Positions 1-12,191 of a DNA stretch of 64,000 nt are shown in pieces (position 1 is the stretch's first letter; the number at the start of each line of letters is the position of its first letter). Origin of the DNA: Armillaria gallica (lineage: Eukaryota; Basidiomycota; Agaricomycetes; Agaricales; Physalacriaceae); NCBI GenBank assembly GCA_037576215.1, contig JBANDB010000005.1, forward strand, positions 2,108,001-2,172,000, in the 5' to 3' direction. The notes under the pieces are model-generated. The model had not been told where the DNA came from. It worked only from the letters and a program-made list of their open reading frames with translations, and ran no database searches. A program made the position numbers and the translations under genes.

Positions 1-257
1 ATGGCCAACGAGCGATTTATGTTGCATTGTGAAATGCAGACTCTAGCCATGGGATGATAAGCGGCGTTGTGGTACCTGGCAGCTGCCAAGTCGGGTGCTT
101 GCTAGGCGCTCTTCGAAGCTAGTCTAACTATATCGGATTTCGTTCCTATGATGGTGACATCGCCGTGATCGTTTCATCCATATAAGAACTTCAGGGATGT
201 CTGCGTATTTTCGACACCACCAACGTCTTACTCATCTTTCTCCCAGCGCTGCTCGAC

Positions 258-2248
258 ATGGATGAACTGCAAATTCAAGCTACCCCGGAGCCTACCCTGG
301 GCGCCTCGCGCCAAAAGAAAGCCCTAATTATTGCTATCAGAAAGACGTCCGACCCGAAGCTAGGAGAACTAGGGTGTCCACATCGCGATGCAAAAAATAT
401 TGGACAGCTACTAATTGGTAAGCATTTATCGTGCTTCTTCGCGCACACACCAATTCGATACTCCCTAGAGGTCTATGGCTACAATGCTGGGAACGTAGTG
501 ACCCTGTTGGACGCCGATGATGAAGATTCGCGCCTCAATTCCAATCAACCCACCCGCACAAATATGGTGAGCCTTCTAATTATGTGGGTTTCTTCAGGCG
601 TCATTGTTCGAAATCAATTTTATTAGATCAAACACATGTGCGACTTGACCCAAGATGCCCAACCAGGAGATCAATTCTTCTTTTACTGTACGTGTCGACA
701 CCGCGTCGACCTCAAGAAGGCATACTCAAATACTTACTTTGTAGTTTCGGGGCATAGTACGCAAGATATCAACATGTCTGGCACGGAAGAAGATGGGAAG
801 GACGAGTGTAAGTCTTTAATGATAGACTACCAACCAACTCACGATGTCCCACCAGATATGATGACCGGAGAGGGAAGCTGCATCCGAGATAATGTAAGCC
901 ACTTAAACAGTCATATATCTTCTTGAGTTCACGATAACTAGGATCTTCGAAAATACCTCGTCGACTCCCTCCCTGCTGGTTGCCAACTCACGGTGGAGCT
1001 CATCCCTTATCCAATGCTAACAAGGCGTACTGAATCCTGATATCTGGTTAATCAGGCTGTGCTTGATACATGCCACTCGGGATCCTTATTAGGCGAGTCT
1101 TCTCTCTTGGGTCATTTCACCCGTTGTTTGCTAAGAGTACAACTCGATTAGACCTGTCGCATTACCGATGTAATCGCGTCTTTGGCCCACAGAGGTCAGA
1201 TTCGTGGCGGAAAGGTCTTACAAATGTCCCTAACGAGACGGGTGAGTCTTCAAAACATTTTGAGCAGCCACGTTGGCCTGCTGACAGAGGATCTCAGAAG
1301 GAAACGTGCCGCATTCCCCTCAAATTATCGATCTCCAGGGTGAGACATCTAGCTAACGTTTACCATGGCGTGCTCTCAACGATACTTTCAAGACTTGATC
1401 AACAATATTTCGGAGGATTCTGATTCTGATTCTGATACTGATTCCCGTTTGGATCTCGATACACGTACGTTTACCGACAAAGATTCGATGTGCTTCTCTC
1501 CGGACGCAGGCACCTTCTGTACTGGACTCTGCAAAATTTCCGGCGAGCCTCCAAAAGGAGCAAACGTCGTACGTGTTTCTTGACGTTACATGCATGGGGC
1601 TTATGTCCGTTTAGGTGTGTATTTCTTCGTGCAAGGACAGTCAATCAACTTGGGAAATCGAAGGAAAAGGATATTCAATGTCCAATGTGCGTGGCTTACG
1701 ATACATCCTTCGGAGGGGTCTAAATACGGACATCTCAATCCAGGTCCTAATCGAATATTGTAGTATGTGCTCATAATATTGCTCCGTGCGTCGTAGACTC
1801 ACTGACCTTCGCCACAGGACGTCAACATCATCCTACATTGGAGAAACTCATGTTACATGTCATGTGGGTGTATCTGGTTTCTTTCCTTTCCCTAGCTCGT
1901 GAACTGAAGGGTTTTGGCAGACAAGAAACTCGAAAAACAATAACGAACAATCACTCCCGGCGACAGAGCTATGCAAAAAAGATGAAAGCGTGGTATAAAA
2001 AGAACGGTCCTATCCCAATCTCGGATATACCAATAATCACAAACTATCTGGGTCAGGACATGAAACAAGATCCACAGGTATGCCTTACGTCTCGCGTGAT
2101 ATTTCTTTACTGATCATCACATCGATGATTCTGAAGCTTTTCAGTGATCCTAGTCCTGTGGTACGGGTAATCTTATCTACTATAAATGTCATGAGCTGAT
2201 CCTGCTTCGTGCATTTAGGATATGGTAAACACTTATTGGAATCCTTGA
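258..2248 (+). CDS. Metacaspase-like cysteine peptidase (C14), copy 1
   Basis: Spliced gene. The ATG at 258 opens with a caspase beta-strand (KKALIIAI) and a PH-x-DAxNI segment. It continues LLIEVYGYNAGNVVTLLD, then DAQPGDQFFFY, then the catalytic His in SGHSTQ, then the catalytic Cys in AVLDTCHSGSLL at about 1042-1090. A p10-like SSCKDSQS follows near 1620-1650. Many short GT-AG introns join these blocks. The C-terminus is set by comparison with the downstream copy: both end QDPQ-LxSDPSP...YWxP, with the stop here at 2246-2248. The usual metacaspase SGHG is SGHS, as in the other copy. Metacaspases cleave after Arg/Lys and act in stress and cell death. Substrate here is unknown. An acidic run from a GATTCT repeat lies between the p20-like and p10-like parts and is missing in copy 2. 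Family call firm; some exon edges uncertain. Confidence 0.85.
1416..1445 (+). repeat. GATTCT hexanucleotide repeat inside metacaspase copy 1
   Basis: Three perfect GATTCT units are followed by GATACT and GATTCC. In frame they encode Asp-Ser pairs (DSDSDSDTDS). The corresponding linker of the second metacaspase copy has no such run, so the repeat probably expanded after duplication. Confidence 0.85.
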
Positions 2249-3364
2249 AATGATCAATCTCCACGGGATGTGCTTTTTCCAACTGTCAATGTTTATTTTT
2301 GTATGTTACTCAAGTGTCATATAAATTTTCTGCAGAACATTCGTTTCTGCGATTCTACAATATATCATCTTCATGAATATTTTTTGTAGCGAAGCAGATA
2401 TTACTATACGAGTTGGGTACAGCTTGAAATTTCAAGAATCAAGTGACTGCGACTCGATGGAAACCAAAAGCGTACAGAACGACGCAGTAGTTTTGGAGCT
2501 CCAAATTCACCACCTGCTTCCTGCTTCGAATGTATGCCTTATAGAACGAAGTAACAGGCTGGTCGACAGACGACCTCAGACGACCTGGCGCGGAAACCGT
2601 TCTGAGATATATAGTTATTTGAAATTTAATTTATGTTATTTATTGAAAGTTAACCACGTGGATGACGCTTTTGGTGTTTCCTCCAAGTTCGGAGTTGCCG
2701 TTTCGTCCTCCCTGTTAGCGCTCAGGCTCAATGAACTTGGTAAGAACATCATAATGCATCGCGCTCAAAGTCATGACTTGGATTGCGGAGGTAATATTCT
2801 AGTAGCTGAAGGACATTAAAAAGCTGTATGTGATCGTCCATTTCATCTCGTCACATTCTCGTGAACATTGACCGAGGCTTTCGTTACACGTTTACAGCAG
2901 CGCCGATTCAATATACGGAAGTTGGGAGGCTATCCTCCCATAGGGGGCAATGCAATGAACATGCCATCTCCAAAATAAAGAGGCGCCCTCAGCTGGCTGG
3001 AATTCAGTTTAGTACAGCTCGACACCGCTACGCGATTCAATGCTGAGCTTCGAGAAGCTCGTTAACACCATCAGCGTCGGGGAAAAAATGCATACGATGC
3101 ATCTATGACGCCTTATTTGAGTGCGAGGCAATACAAAATCATATTCAAGCGCTGGTGGCTGTAATGATTCACGGTGAGCGGCAGTGCATCGTGCATCTAT
3201 TCCCCAAATTATGACGCCCCCCCTTAATATATGCATTCGGCGTTCCAGATGACGTTATTACGATGCACTGCAAGCAAGTTTTTAAATCAACATATGTAAT
3301 GTATACAGCTCGCCTCTCTCCTCGATATCTACCTGTGGTTACATCTATCTTGCGTGCCCTCGCG
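2249..3364. other. Intergenic spacer between metacaspase copies
   Basis: About 1.1 kb. I see no recognisable gene. The open frames here have no family signature and no convincing splice structure. Confidence 0.6.
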
Positions 3365-5406
3365 ATGAACGACTTGCAGCTGGTAGCGACTACAAAGGAA
3401 ACTCAGCTCGAAGCTTTGCCTCAGAAAAGAGCTCTTATCATTGCCGTCGAGAATAGGTCGTGTCCAGAGTTTAGGAAGCTGTGGCGTCCGCACAACGATG
3501 CGAGAAATATTGCGGATTTACTCATTGGTAAGTTATTGATTGATTTCTACAAACCATTTCAAATGCAGCGTATCTCAGACACATACCGTTACGAGGCGAA
3601 GAACGTAGTCATTCTCTTGGAGGACGATGACCCGGTGCAAGTTGACAGTCAACCTACCTATATAAACGTGGTACGCCCTACACCTCCATTCTTTATCATT
3701 AACCAGTCTTCTGACAGGACAGTGCTAGATGAAGCATATAAATCAATTGACCCAAGATGCTAAGCCAGGAGATCGCTTTTTTTTCTATTGTAGGGCTCTT
3801 ATCCATTCTCTATCTCGGACGGGCTTAAATATCCTATAGTTTCGGGACATTCTATTCAACAGGAGAACAAGACTGGTAGCGAGGAAGATGGCAGGGATGA
3901 ATGTACGTTCATAAGTCATACATTATATCTTTCCAGCTATTCATGATGAATAAGACATAGTAACAAAGAGCGGAAAACGCATCCAGGACAACGTACGCGT
4001 CTTATTGTGACAGTCTATGTCTATTGTCGTTGAATACACATTTATAGGAACTTAGAGCACACCTTGTGGAGAAACTCCCAGTCGGATCCCATCTCACGGT
4101 GAACTCAGATTCCAATCTCGCTGTAATAACGAGACTTTACTCTAATCATTATCAGGCTGTTCTAGATACATGCCACTCAGGATCATTATTGGGTGGGACC
4201 ACTCGTCAGATATATACCTCTTCTGAGATAGCTAACGTGCTCAACCTAGACTTGAAGCACTACCGTTGCAATCGAGTCCTTGGTCCAAAGAGATCCGATT
4301 CAGGGTGGAAGGCTCTTATACCCGCGTTCTGTGAGCAAACCGGACTTCGACAGCGTCGGGGCGCAATCAGTGAGCGTTCTCACGGCTCGTCTTGTTCTGC
4401 TTGTCTGATGACCGATACATAGGCCGATCTGACCATCTCCGAACTAGAAATATCCCGAGTGAGAATTTGGCTGACATTCATCCGCGCTCGAATCTCACCT
4501 ATTCATCTCAAGGTCTAATTAGCATCATTCAACAGGAAGCTGAGCCCGAGTACTTCAATGACACGTGTACACCCCCGCCAACATATATTTTGAACGACAT
4601 GGAGAGAATGTGCGAATCCCCCGAGCCAGTCTCTGGTAAATTCTGTTCTGGTTCTTGTGAAATATCCAAAGAACCGATAAAGGCGGCAACCGTGGTTGGT
4701 ACATCTTCACTACTGTGTTTACCGACGGTTTTCATGTACATTTAGGTATGCCTGTCATCGTGCAAAGATAGTCAATCGACCTCAGAGATAGACGACATGC
4801 CGTCGATGACAGGTGTGAGTAAACTTGAATAATTTACTTGTAGAAGTATGACATATATCCAAAATTCCTTGCTCAGGTCTTGATAGAGTTCTGTAGTATG
4901 ATCCCGTACTTCGATATATGTGCGGGTAGATTAATTACTGGTGTATATCGCAGGGAAACAGTCTCGTCCTACATTCAAGGATCTCATGGTGCACATCATG
5001 TGAGTGGACCTACCTTGTCTCTATTGCGAAATCAGCTTACAGACCAGTATGCATTTCAGACAAGCAACCAGAGAGGTGAATTCTGAGATCCTCCGCCGAA
5101 AGAAGAGCCACGCAGGAAAAATGAAAGGGTTTTGTCAATCATGTATTGAAGCAAAAATCCCTATACCTACTTCACATGAGACAGAGAATATCAAGGAATT
5201 TTATAGGCGGAATTTCAAGCAGGATCCACAGGTATGGTCAAGCAAATATCATATCTCCTTGGTGGTCGTCACATTCACGGATCTTGTAGCTTTCTAGTGA
5301 TCCTAGTCCCTTGGTAGGTCTCCATTCTGCCCATCTCCTTCCCACGACACTCCCTGATGTCGATTAATGGTTCCAGGATGTATCAAATGATTACTGGGAT
5401 CCTTAG
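3365..5406 (+). CDS. Metacaspase-like cysteine peptidase (C14), copy 2
   Basis: Tandem paralogue of the gene at 258, with the same exon layout. Blocks in order: QKRALIIAVE, PHNDARNI, LLIDTYRYEAKNVVILLE, DAKPGDRFFFY, SGHSIQ (His), a DNEL..HLVEKLPVGSHL segment, AVLDTCHSGSLLGGTT (Cys), HYRCNRVLGPKRSDS, and p10-like LSSCKDSQST. The start ATG at 3365 is in the same place relative to the first beta-strand as in copy 1. The conserved ending SDPSPLDVSNDYWDP sets the stop at 5404-5406. Both catalytic residues are present and no disabling change is seen, so it is probably functional. The motif is SGHS rather than SGHG. Biological role unknown; the family is linked to stress and death responses. Confidence 0.85.
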
Positions 5407-5982
5407 CTCGCAGGCATTCCTGACTACTTGATCTCCACCAGTGGAAATGTCATAGAGAAGGGATTTACTAATGGTATCGGAGACAACCCCTGCAGGACAA
5501 TATATAGATTTCCTAGTAGTTATTTCAACTTATTTGTACTGTACGCCACGGCCGTCTCTATAGCATATGTCGTGTAATAGGATGATGAGGATTGGGAGGC
5601 CAGTCATGATCGCTAGAATTAGGCACTAATGTCAGAGCATGCCAGTTCCGCTTAAACGTAAAGCGAGCCGAAGTCAAGAACCAGTTGTATGCTCCTACCC
5701 ATCCACAACCAGAGCCAGGAAAAAGAATGGAATCTACACGTACTGCCGGCCAGGCCAGGTCAAAAAATTCTCTTTGCCTCATTGTTGACATGGTACGAAG
5801 AATCTGTAGAATATTGTTGATGCCGTAGCTGTGCGAGCTGGCGCGATGTCCAGTGAGCTTGAGTTGTGCTGAGTGAAGGTTTGCTAAAAGAAAGCAAGTT
5901 ATGGAATGTCTAACGGTCGCGCTAAGCAAACATGATCTACTCAAGGGGGTTCCAAAAAATAAAAAAATACATAGGGTCGATT

Positions 5983-6110
5983 AAATTATTTCGTGCCGCT
6001 GGCTGACCCTCTCACCCTATCACATGACCATTATGACATCATTTGCACCATATCAGGCATGCCGGTACAGCCGGACTCGGACTTACCCGGTACATCTGCA
6101 ATATTGGCCT
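5983..6110. repeat. Diverged direct repeat, unit A
   Basis: Starts AAATTATTTCGTGCCGCTGG, then a TGACCCTCTCACCCTA stretch, then CCGGTAC..ATCTGCA. It resembles 6399-6490 in the same order and orientation (AATTTTTCGTGACCGGCGCT, TGACCCTCCCTCCCTA, CCGGTACC..GATCTGCA). Probably two copies of a dispersed repeat of unknown type. Confidence 0.4.
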
Positions 6111-6398
6111 GCGTCGCTCTTCACTGAGGGTTTTGCTCTCTTTGCATTATAAATCCCTTGTGTACTAATGAGGGACATGTATAACAGTAATTTACTACTC
6201 TATTATAAATTATGTGACAATGCATCAGAATACATGCCTACTTAGAGCTTCAGCTCAGCTTACAGTGCATCATTGGTTGATTATATGTATATTGAGGTCA
6301 TACTGACTAAGAGGATGAAGGTTGAAGTAAACAAAAGATGCTAAAGTCATTTTACATCGAGTTACTTGGGAAATTTTTGAAATTTTGAGGGGTCATAT

Positions 6399-6490
6399 AA
6401 AATTTTTCGTGACCGGCGCTTGACCCTCCCTCCCTACCCGGTGCTCCGGGCCGACATTCCGGTACCCCCTTGGATCTGCAAACGTGCCAG
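6399..6490. repeat. Diverged direct repeat, unit B
   Basis: Partner of the repeat at 5983-6110, shorter because the middle of unit A is missing or unalignable by eye. No terminal repeats or coding capacity are evident. Confidence 0.4.
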
Positions 6491-7310
6491 AACACATGGT
6501 GCGTGTGTTATTCAACAGAATGCGCCATGAAAGACTCAAGTTGTGCCGCGCGAGGAGATTCTCTCAAACAGAAATATAAATCATTATATAGTGCTAGGCT
6601 TTCGATGTCGAAAATTCTGATTACAAAGGGATAGTTCGGAGAGGCCAACAAATACTTCACTGAGCTATCAATGACAGCGCGAAGGAGCCTTACGGGACCG
6701 ATCCAGGCAGAAGGTAAGTACCGTACAAATAACTCTGTACCGGCTGAGAAAAAGATATGAACTTGAGAAAATTTATGAGGAAAGAAGTGCTCAGAAAATC
6801 CTTCTGTATGCCGCTGGTGGTGGTAGTCTCGTAGACAGTCAACAGTACATAATGCAGACTTAGTGACGGGAAGCCTACGAGGGAGGGACGGACTTTGCAC
6901 CGCGGCGTTCTCTGACGAGATAAGGCCGTGCACCAAGGAAGAAGACATGCATGTAAATCAAATTAGAGAAAACGAAACCATTATTCCATAGTGTGGATGC
7001 TCTGCGAAGAATGAAGGCGGTGAAGATAGTGATCGAGTAAGCCTTGGCAAGTGCTCGTACTGGTACAACCGTCCTCATTCCTAGACGAACAATCATTCGC
7101 TCCTTCTTCACTGACAATCACATCGGCGACTGATACAAGTCAAGACCATGCTACTTAGTTTTAATCTTTGAATTTGAGTCATTTTTCGATTCCGCGGGAT
7201 CGCATGCACGCTTATGTAAGTCAAGGAGAAGAGCTAGGCGGTGCTGTGCGGCTGTGCCGGCCTACTGCCAACTATGACTGTCGTTAACATATCCACTTTT
7301 TCCAGCTACC

Positions 7311-10300
7311 ATGGACGATGGGTTATCCCTCACCAAAAGGAGAGTGACTCGTGCATGTGATAAGTGTCGTGTAAGAAAAAGCAAGTTTTTTTTTCTTAGT
7401 TCTAAACCCATTTGTTCGACTCTGACAACCTTTGCTAGTAAAATGTACAACCTGTTCGCCTCAGACCAGATAATAGAGACGGCTGAATCTTGACTTATAG
7501 GTTATGATATTGCTGAACAGGGAAACCGCTGTTTAAATTGCATCGTGCTCGATATGGAGTGCACGTATATGGCTCCGACGAAGGCTAGTTTTCCCTCTGC
7601 TACGAAAGACTGAGCCCTTATCACAACTCTCATACAGAGACGGGATCCGAAGGCTGTGTTAGTTTGTCTGTCTCGGCGCTCATATTGACACTGATTTCGG
7701 TATCCTTAGGCAAGACTCGACTGTATCTTCAAAGTTACCCAGACGCAAATACAATGCTGGGTGCGACGATTGTATACTAAGCGAATCTATTACATGGAAC
7801 TGATATCTGATCAGCTACGTGGCGGACTTAGAACGACGTGCAGAGCAATTGGAGCGTACGCTCAAAGAGGTTCGGAAATATTGTGTCTACTGCGCGCCTT
7901 TCTCAATCAGTATAGCACAACCCCGATATCATTCTACCTGAAAGCACAAATAGACACGCGGCTGTGTCCCTGCAAGGAGGTTCATCTCGACCTGCAAGTC
8001 TTAAGTCCGAAATGGCCGAGTTTGGTGATGACTTTACGGACCTGGGAGAAAAAATGAAGAATCTCTCGTTGGAACACGACAAGGCCCTCAGCGAGAGGTG
8101 TTTCGGACCATCGAGTGGTTTGGCACTTTTCATGAGTGCCCTTTCCAACAAAAAGAAGTTGACCGGTAGCTTGAATACGATGCAACTACACGACTACTCT
8201 AATTTATATCCTGTGTGTCCTGCTTTCCCGGCCAGTCAATCTTTCACTAACCAATGACTAGTGGGAACGCACTACGGCCGACGCCGAGAATGCTCGTTAC
8301 ATCTTTCCTGACAACGACCTTATCACAAGTCTAGTTGCCATATATTTTGAAACGATGAATCCAATCCTTCCAATCCTGCATCGACCTACATTCGTGAAAA
8401 ATGTCGCCGACGGGTTACATCTACGGGATGAGAATTTTGCCGCCACGTTACTGTTTGTTTTAGCAGTTGCGTCACGTCACTCGGACGACCCAAGAGTATT
8501 AGCCGATCCCAGCTCGAGGCTTTCTGCAGGATGGACATTCCTCGAGTTTATTCCTATCGCCAAGAAAGTGTTGTTGCGGCCTCCCTGCTTGAATGACATC
8601 CAGCAGACCGTCGTAAGTTTATCTCCTTTTCATTCCCAATCAAGCTCAGGATGTCCTCGGAAGCTCTCGGTGATGTACACTTTTGGAACTTCCGTTCCCG
8701 AGTTTACCTGGATGGTAGTTGGACTCGGACTACGCTACGCGGTAGAAATTGGCTTACATAGGAAGAAGCCGAAGGGGCATAAGCCGACAGTTGATGATGA
8801 ACTGAAGAAGCGATCCTTTTGGTAAATTTATCATCCTTTGTTTTGCCGGGGATGCTGATCGTAATCTATGTACTAGGGCGCTTGTCACGCTTGACAGACT
8901 ATTAAGTCTATACGAAGGACGGCCTATCATGATGCAAGAAGAAGAGTACGTCGTTATGATTACATTCAATTGTGTCTAGTGAACATCCATGATTGACAGT
9001 TTCGATGTGGAGCTGCCCGTTGAATGTGACGACGAATACTGGGATATCCGTTCAGACGGGGAGGTGCGCTTTTGCCAACCTGGCAACAGACCTTCTAAAG
9101 TCAGCTATTTCAATGCACAAATACGGTTAAGCGGGATAATGTCGACTGTCGTGAGGAATTTGTATTCCATCAAGAAAAGCCGAGACAAGTTAGGCCTATT
9201 GGACCTTGCCAGAAAAGATGGGCACCGCATCATTTCTGACATAGACTCTTCTATGAATGCTTGGATGAACTCCATCCCCGACCATTGTATACCTTTTGTC
9301 TTGTCAGTTCAACGTAATACTGACTATGTTTTAGTACGCTGGGATCCGGACCGCGACAATAAGCTATTCTTGTATCAATCAACGGTTCTATATAGCACTT
9401 ATCATATGCTCCAAATCTATACGCATCGACCCTTTCTACGCCCGGGCTCCTCCCTGTCCACGCCGTCTCTCGTTATATCTACGATGGCAGCCAGGTCTTC
9501 TTCTCGAATCCTACAGGTCCATTTGACACGACTAAAGATTATCACGCCCCATCTTCTGGTAAGCTGGAAATCTCTACATCCCTATTCATTAATTAGAAAT
9601 TGATTTAGATGGTGGCCTTCATGTCTGGCACTGTGCTGGCTATGAACATTTGGAGTGGCAAACAGGCGGGCCATCCTCCACATGCAGAAGACCTAGCTGG
9701 CTATGAACAATGCCTAGCCACCTTCATACATGCTTCCGACACGTACGTGCACTGAGCGAATTTCGTACGATAAATAATTTGACATCCGTCCTTTGATAGG
9801 TGGATGATTGCGGGGCGTTCACTGTGAGTAGTTCTTTCGGAGTATCACACTTGCGTGACCACAAAGCGTCCTCCAGGAAAATATTCAAGGGCATGGGTTC
9901 TTTCGAGACTACTAGTGCGCTTGATAGCACTTCTATTCCCGTTATACATCCTCAGGAAAATACCGCTCCTATACCTGCTCCCATCTGGGGTTCGTACGGT
10001 GCTGTACCGGACGTCCCGTATGAACAAGTTCAGCCGTCCGGTACCTGTGGCCTTCCCTCTTTTGATGTGGATTTTCGTTGACGAGATCCGGCATTTACAG
10101 ACCCGACATTCTCGAACGATTATATACCGGCCTACCTACGCGCAGATCTGCCCTTAGACCCGACGAACGAAAACTCGTCGAGTTCGTCTCAGCCGTTATT
10201 CTTTGATATTGGGCAATCAGAGATGTCTGGTGGGCCAGACACCATCGACATGTGGACTTTTGCCCCTCCAGGATTCAGGTGAGCTGTCGCAGTCTCTCGG

Positions 10301-10390
10301 ACAACGTTTGCTAATGTGTGAATTTGTAGCTTTGCGGCGTGGGACGCATACATTACCAATATGTCTCTTGAGGATGGAAACTCACAGTGA
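7311..10390 (+). CDS. Zn2Cys6 fungal-specific transcription factor
   Basis: Nuclear DNA-binding regulator. The ATG at 7311 leads into RRVTRACDKCRVRKSK, the first half of a binuclear zinc cluster. The second half is YDIAEQGNRCLNCIVLDMEC at 7501-7570. The fungal_trans middle-homology region follows: NPILPILHRPTFV near 8355, LLFVLAVASRHSDDPR, and the LGLRYAVEIGLHRKK block near 8720-8780. Later exons include TLDRLLSLYEGRPIMM and VELPVECDDEYW. The last exon, after an intron at about 10280-10330, reads FAAWDAYITNMSLEDGNSQ and stops at 10388-10390. Joining the two zinc-cluster halves needs a 6-nt micro-exon (see findings), so the N-terminal junctions are uncertain. Target genes unknown; no pathway genes of the same strand adjoin it. 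Family call secure. Confidence 0.88.
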
Positions 10391-10804
10391 CCTGTAGGAA
10401 CAAGCCGGTGCTCATTTTAAACATCTACTTGGCTCGCATCGGCAAGATTACAGCCTGTACATACACTGAATGATTTGAACAATCAAGCTGCATAGCTAAC
10501 GGAGTTAGATTCCATAAACGAGTGAATCACACGTGAGTGGGTGATACAGCCAGCTATATTATACAAAGAACAGACGGTACAGGGGAAACGTCTACGACGG
10601 TGTCCTCTAAGCCCAAGGCCATACAATACATACATCGTTCTTCTACCAACCTCTCCGTGGAAAAAATCCGTCGTGAAGCGAGAGAAGCGTGTGGTCAAAG
10701 CAAGATGCTAGAATATAAGTCCAATTGACATTTCGAGAATAGGAACATGCAAGTAAAGTGTTAGATAACGGCGACGAAATAACGTCCAGTGTTGTTCAAA
10801 CCAA
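10391..10804. other. Convergent intergenic spacer
   Basis: About 410 bp between the 3' ends of the transcription factor and the minus-strand membrane protein gene. No further feature seen. Confidence 0.6.
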
Positions 10805-12191
10805 TCAGTCTGAATCCGAATCACCGTTCATAACAGTATCGTCTTCCTCGCGTCCAACAAAATACCCTCGTGGCGACTGCGTGATCGTGAATGGCTTGGA
10901 GCAGCCGAGGGTCACCGCGATGAGGTACAGGGACTGTTTATCATCGTCGCCTACAGGGATTTCGCTGTCATAACTGAAGTCGTGCCACGCTATGATGCTT
11001 TGTCCAACGGTAAGAGCGGCAAGCGCGACTCCCAGGGAGAAGTGCTGCGTGCCGATACATATGATGAAAGCGAAGAAAATCATAACATGAGGAAAAGCGA
11101 CGTCGGCCCAATGGGCAAAGCGGCGGATTCCTTGAGGTGACGCAATGTATCCCGGAAAGAACGCGGCATATTCCAGATGCCGAGGAGAGAGCAAAATAGT
11201 TGCACCGACGAGAACACACCAAGGAAGGAAGAAAAGAATTTTTAACAGGGCTGAAGGAACCGCATTTGGGGAAAAGTCCGGGAATCTAGGTGCGAGAGCT
11301 TCGTCAAAGAGATATTCAGTCGAATCGGCAATGGGAGAGTCGTCTTTTTCAACTATTTCAATAAGAGTCTGGAAAATGGTGTTTGAGTGCATATTAAAGA
11401 AAAGGACTTGTCACGAACATTTTCGATGGATTTTTCGTCAGGACTTTTGACTGCAGTCATGGATATGGATATGGCCTGCTGGCTGAAAAAAGTCTGAGAT
11501 GGAATAAGATTCTGATCGATTTGATTACTAGGATACTCACTTCGTGGTCCAATCCTGAGGGAATGTTCTGGGTGCTATCCGGCGAGATCGATGCATTACC
11601 GTCGTCGAGGTACTGATCAGATCGAACCGTTTCTATGTCATCCTTGATGTCAAGTATGTCCGCAGGCATTTCCTTCGAAACAACGAGAGCGGAAGAGAGG
11701 TCGTTTGCCAGAACAAGGTCGGTGCGAGCCGAGCCTAGCTTGTCTTCGCTGCTGTCGTCGCTGAAAGTTTCTTGAGCAGTGACAGTGGGCGAGGGTTGCT
11801 CCTCAATGTTGATCTCTACGCTTTCCGTTGGCAATATCAGGGTAGGTAACACGCGTTTGTCCTCGAAGACATTTGTCTGGCCGTCTGTAAGTACGGAATC
11901 GGCAAGCACCAATGTCAGCAAAGCACTCACCTTCGAGCTTTGGACCAAGCCTCTCGCAAACTTCTTCGCCTTTGTCACCACCTTCGAAAGCGAACGAGTC
12001 TTGGAGGGCGTTTCAACGGTATCGAATTTCTGGTATCTATCCGGCCTAGGCGTTTCTTGCAGGTCGAGGTCGAACTCGGCGATGAGCCGCTCGTGAAGGC
12101 CAGCGAAGGGCTGGAGGTCTTCGTCCACCGGCGTCGTCAGCCCTGATCCAAAAGGCGATTCGTCCGTTGCCTCCGAGTCGGTACGTTGCAT
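10805..12191 (-). CDS. Hypothetical protein: disordered N-terminus, membrane C-terminus
   Basis: Not assigned to a named family. The ATG is at 12189-12191 (MQRTDSEATDESPFGSGLTT). The N-terminal half is acidic and Ser/Thr-rich, probably cytosolic and unstructured, with a basic patch (SKVVTKAKKFARGL). A likely intron runs from 11932 (GTGAGT donor) to a CAG near 11880. Two further introns lie near 11540-11470 and 11440-11390. The second half has hydrophobic segments LLKILFFLPWCVLVGATILL, VMIFFAFIICIGT and FSLGVALAALTVGQSII, so three or four membrane spans are likely. It ends EEDDTVMNGDSDSD at 10805. Similar architecture occurs in basidiomycete hypothetical proteins; function unknown. Confidence 0.75.

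Larger units (their letters stand above)
5407..7310. other. Intergenic region, 1.9 kb
   Basis: Holds a diverged direct repeat (listed separately). Minus-strand open frames at 5558-5944 and 6508-7117 were read but show no recognisable domain. They could be decayed coding sequence; I do not call them genes. Confidence 0.5.

Noticed and set aside
5558..5944. Minus-strand open frame of 128 codons
   Set aside because: No domain, no splice context, overlaps a degenerate repeat area; chance opening is likely.
6508..7117. Minus-strand frames that might be a decayed multi-span membrane protein
   Set aside because: Hydrophobic stretches are weak and frames do not join; I could not match any family.
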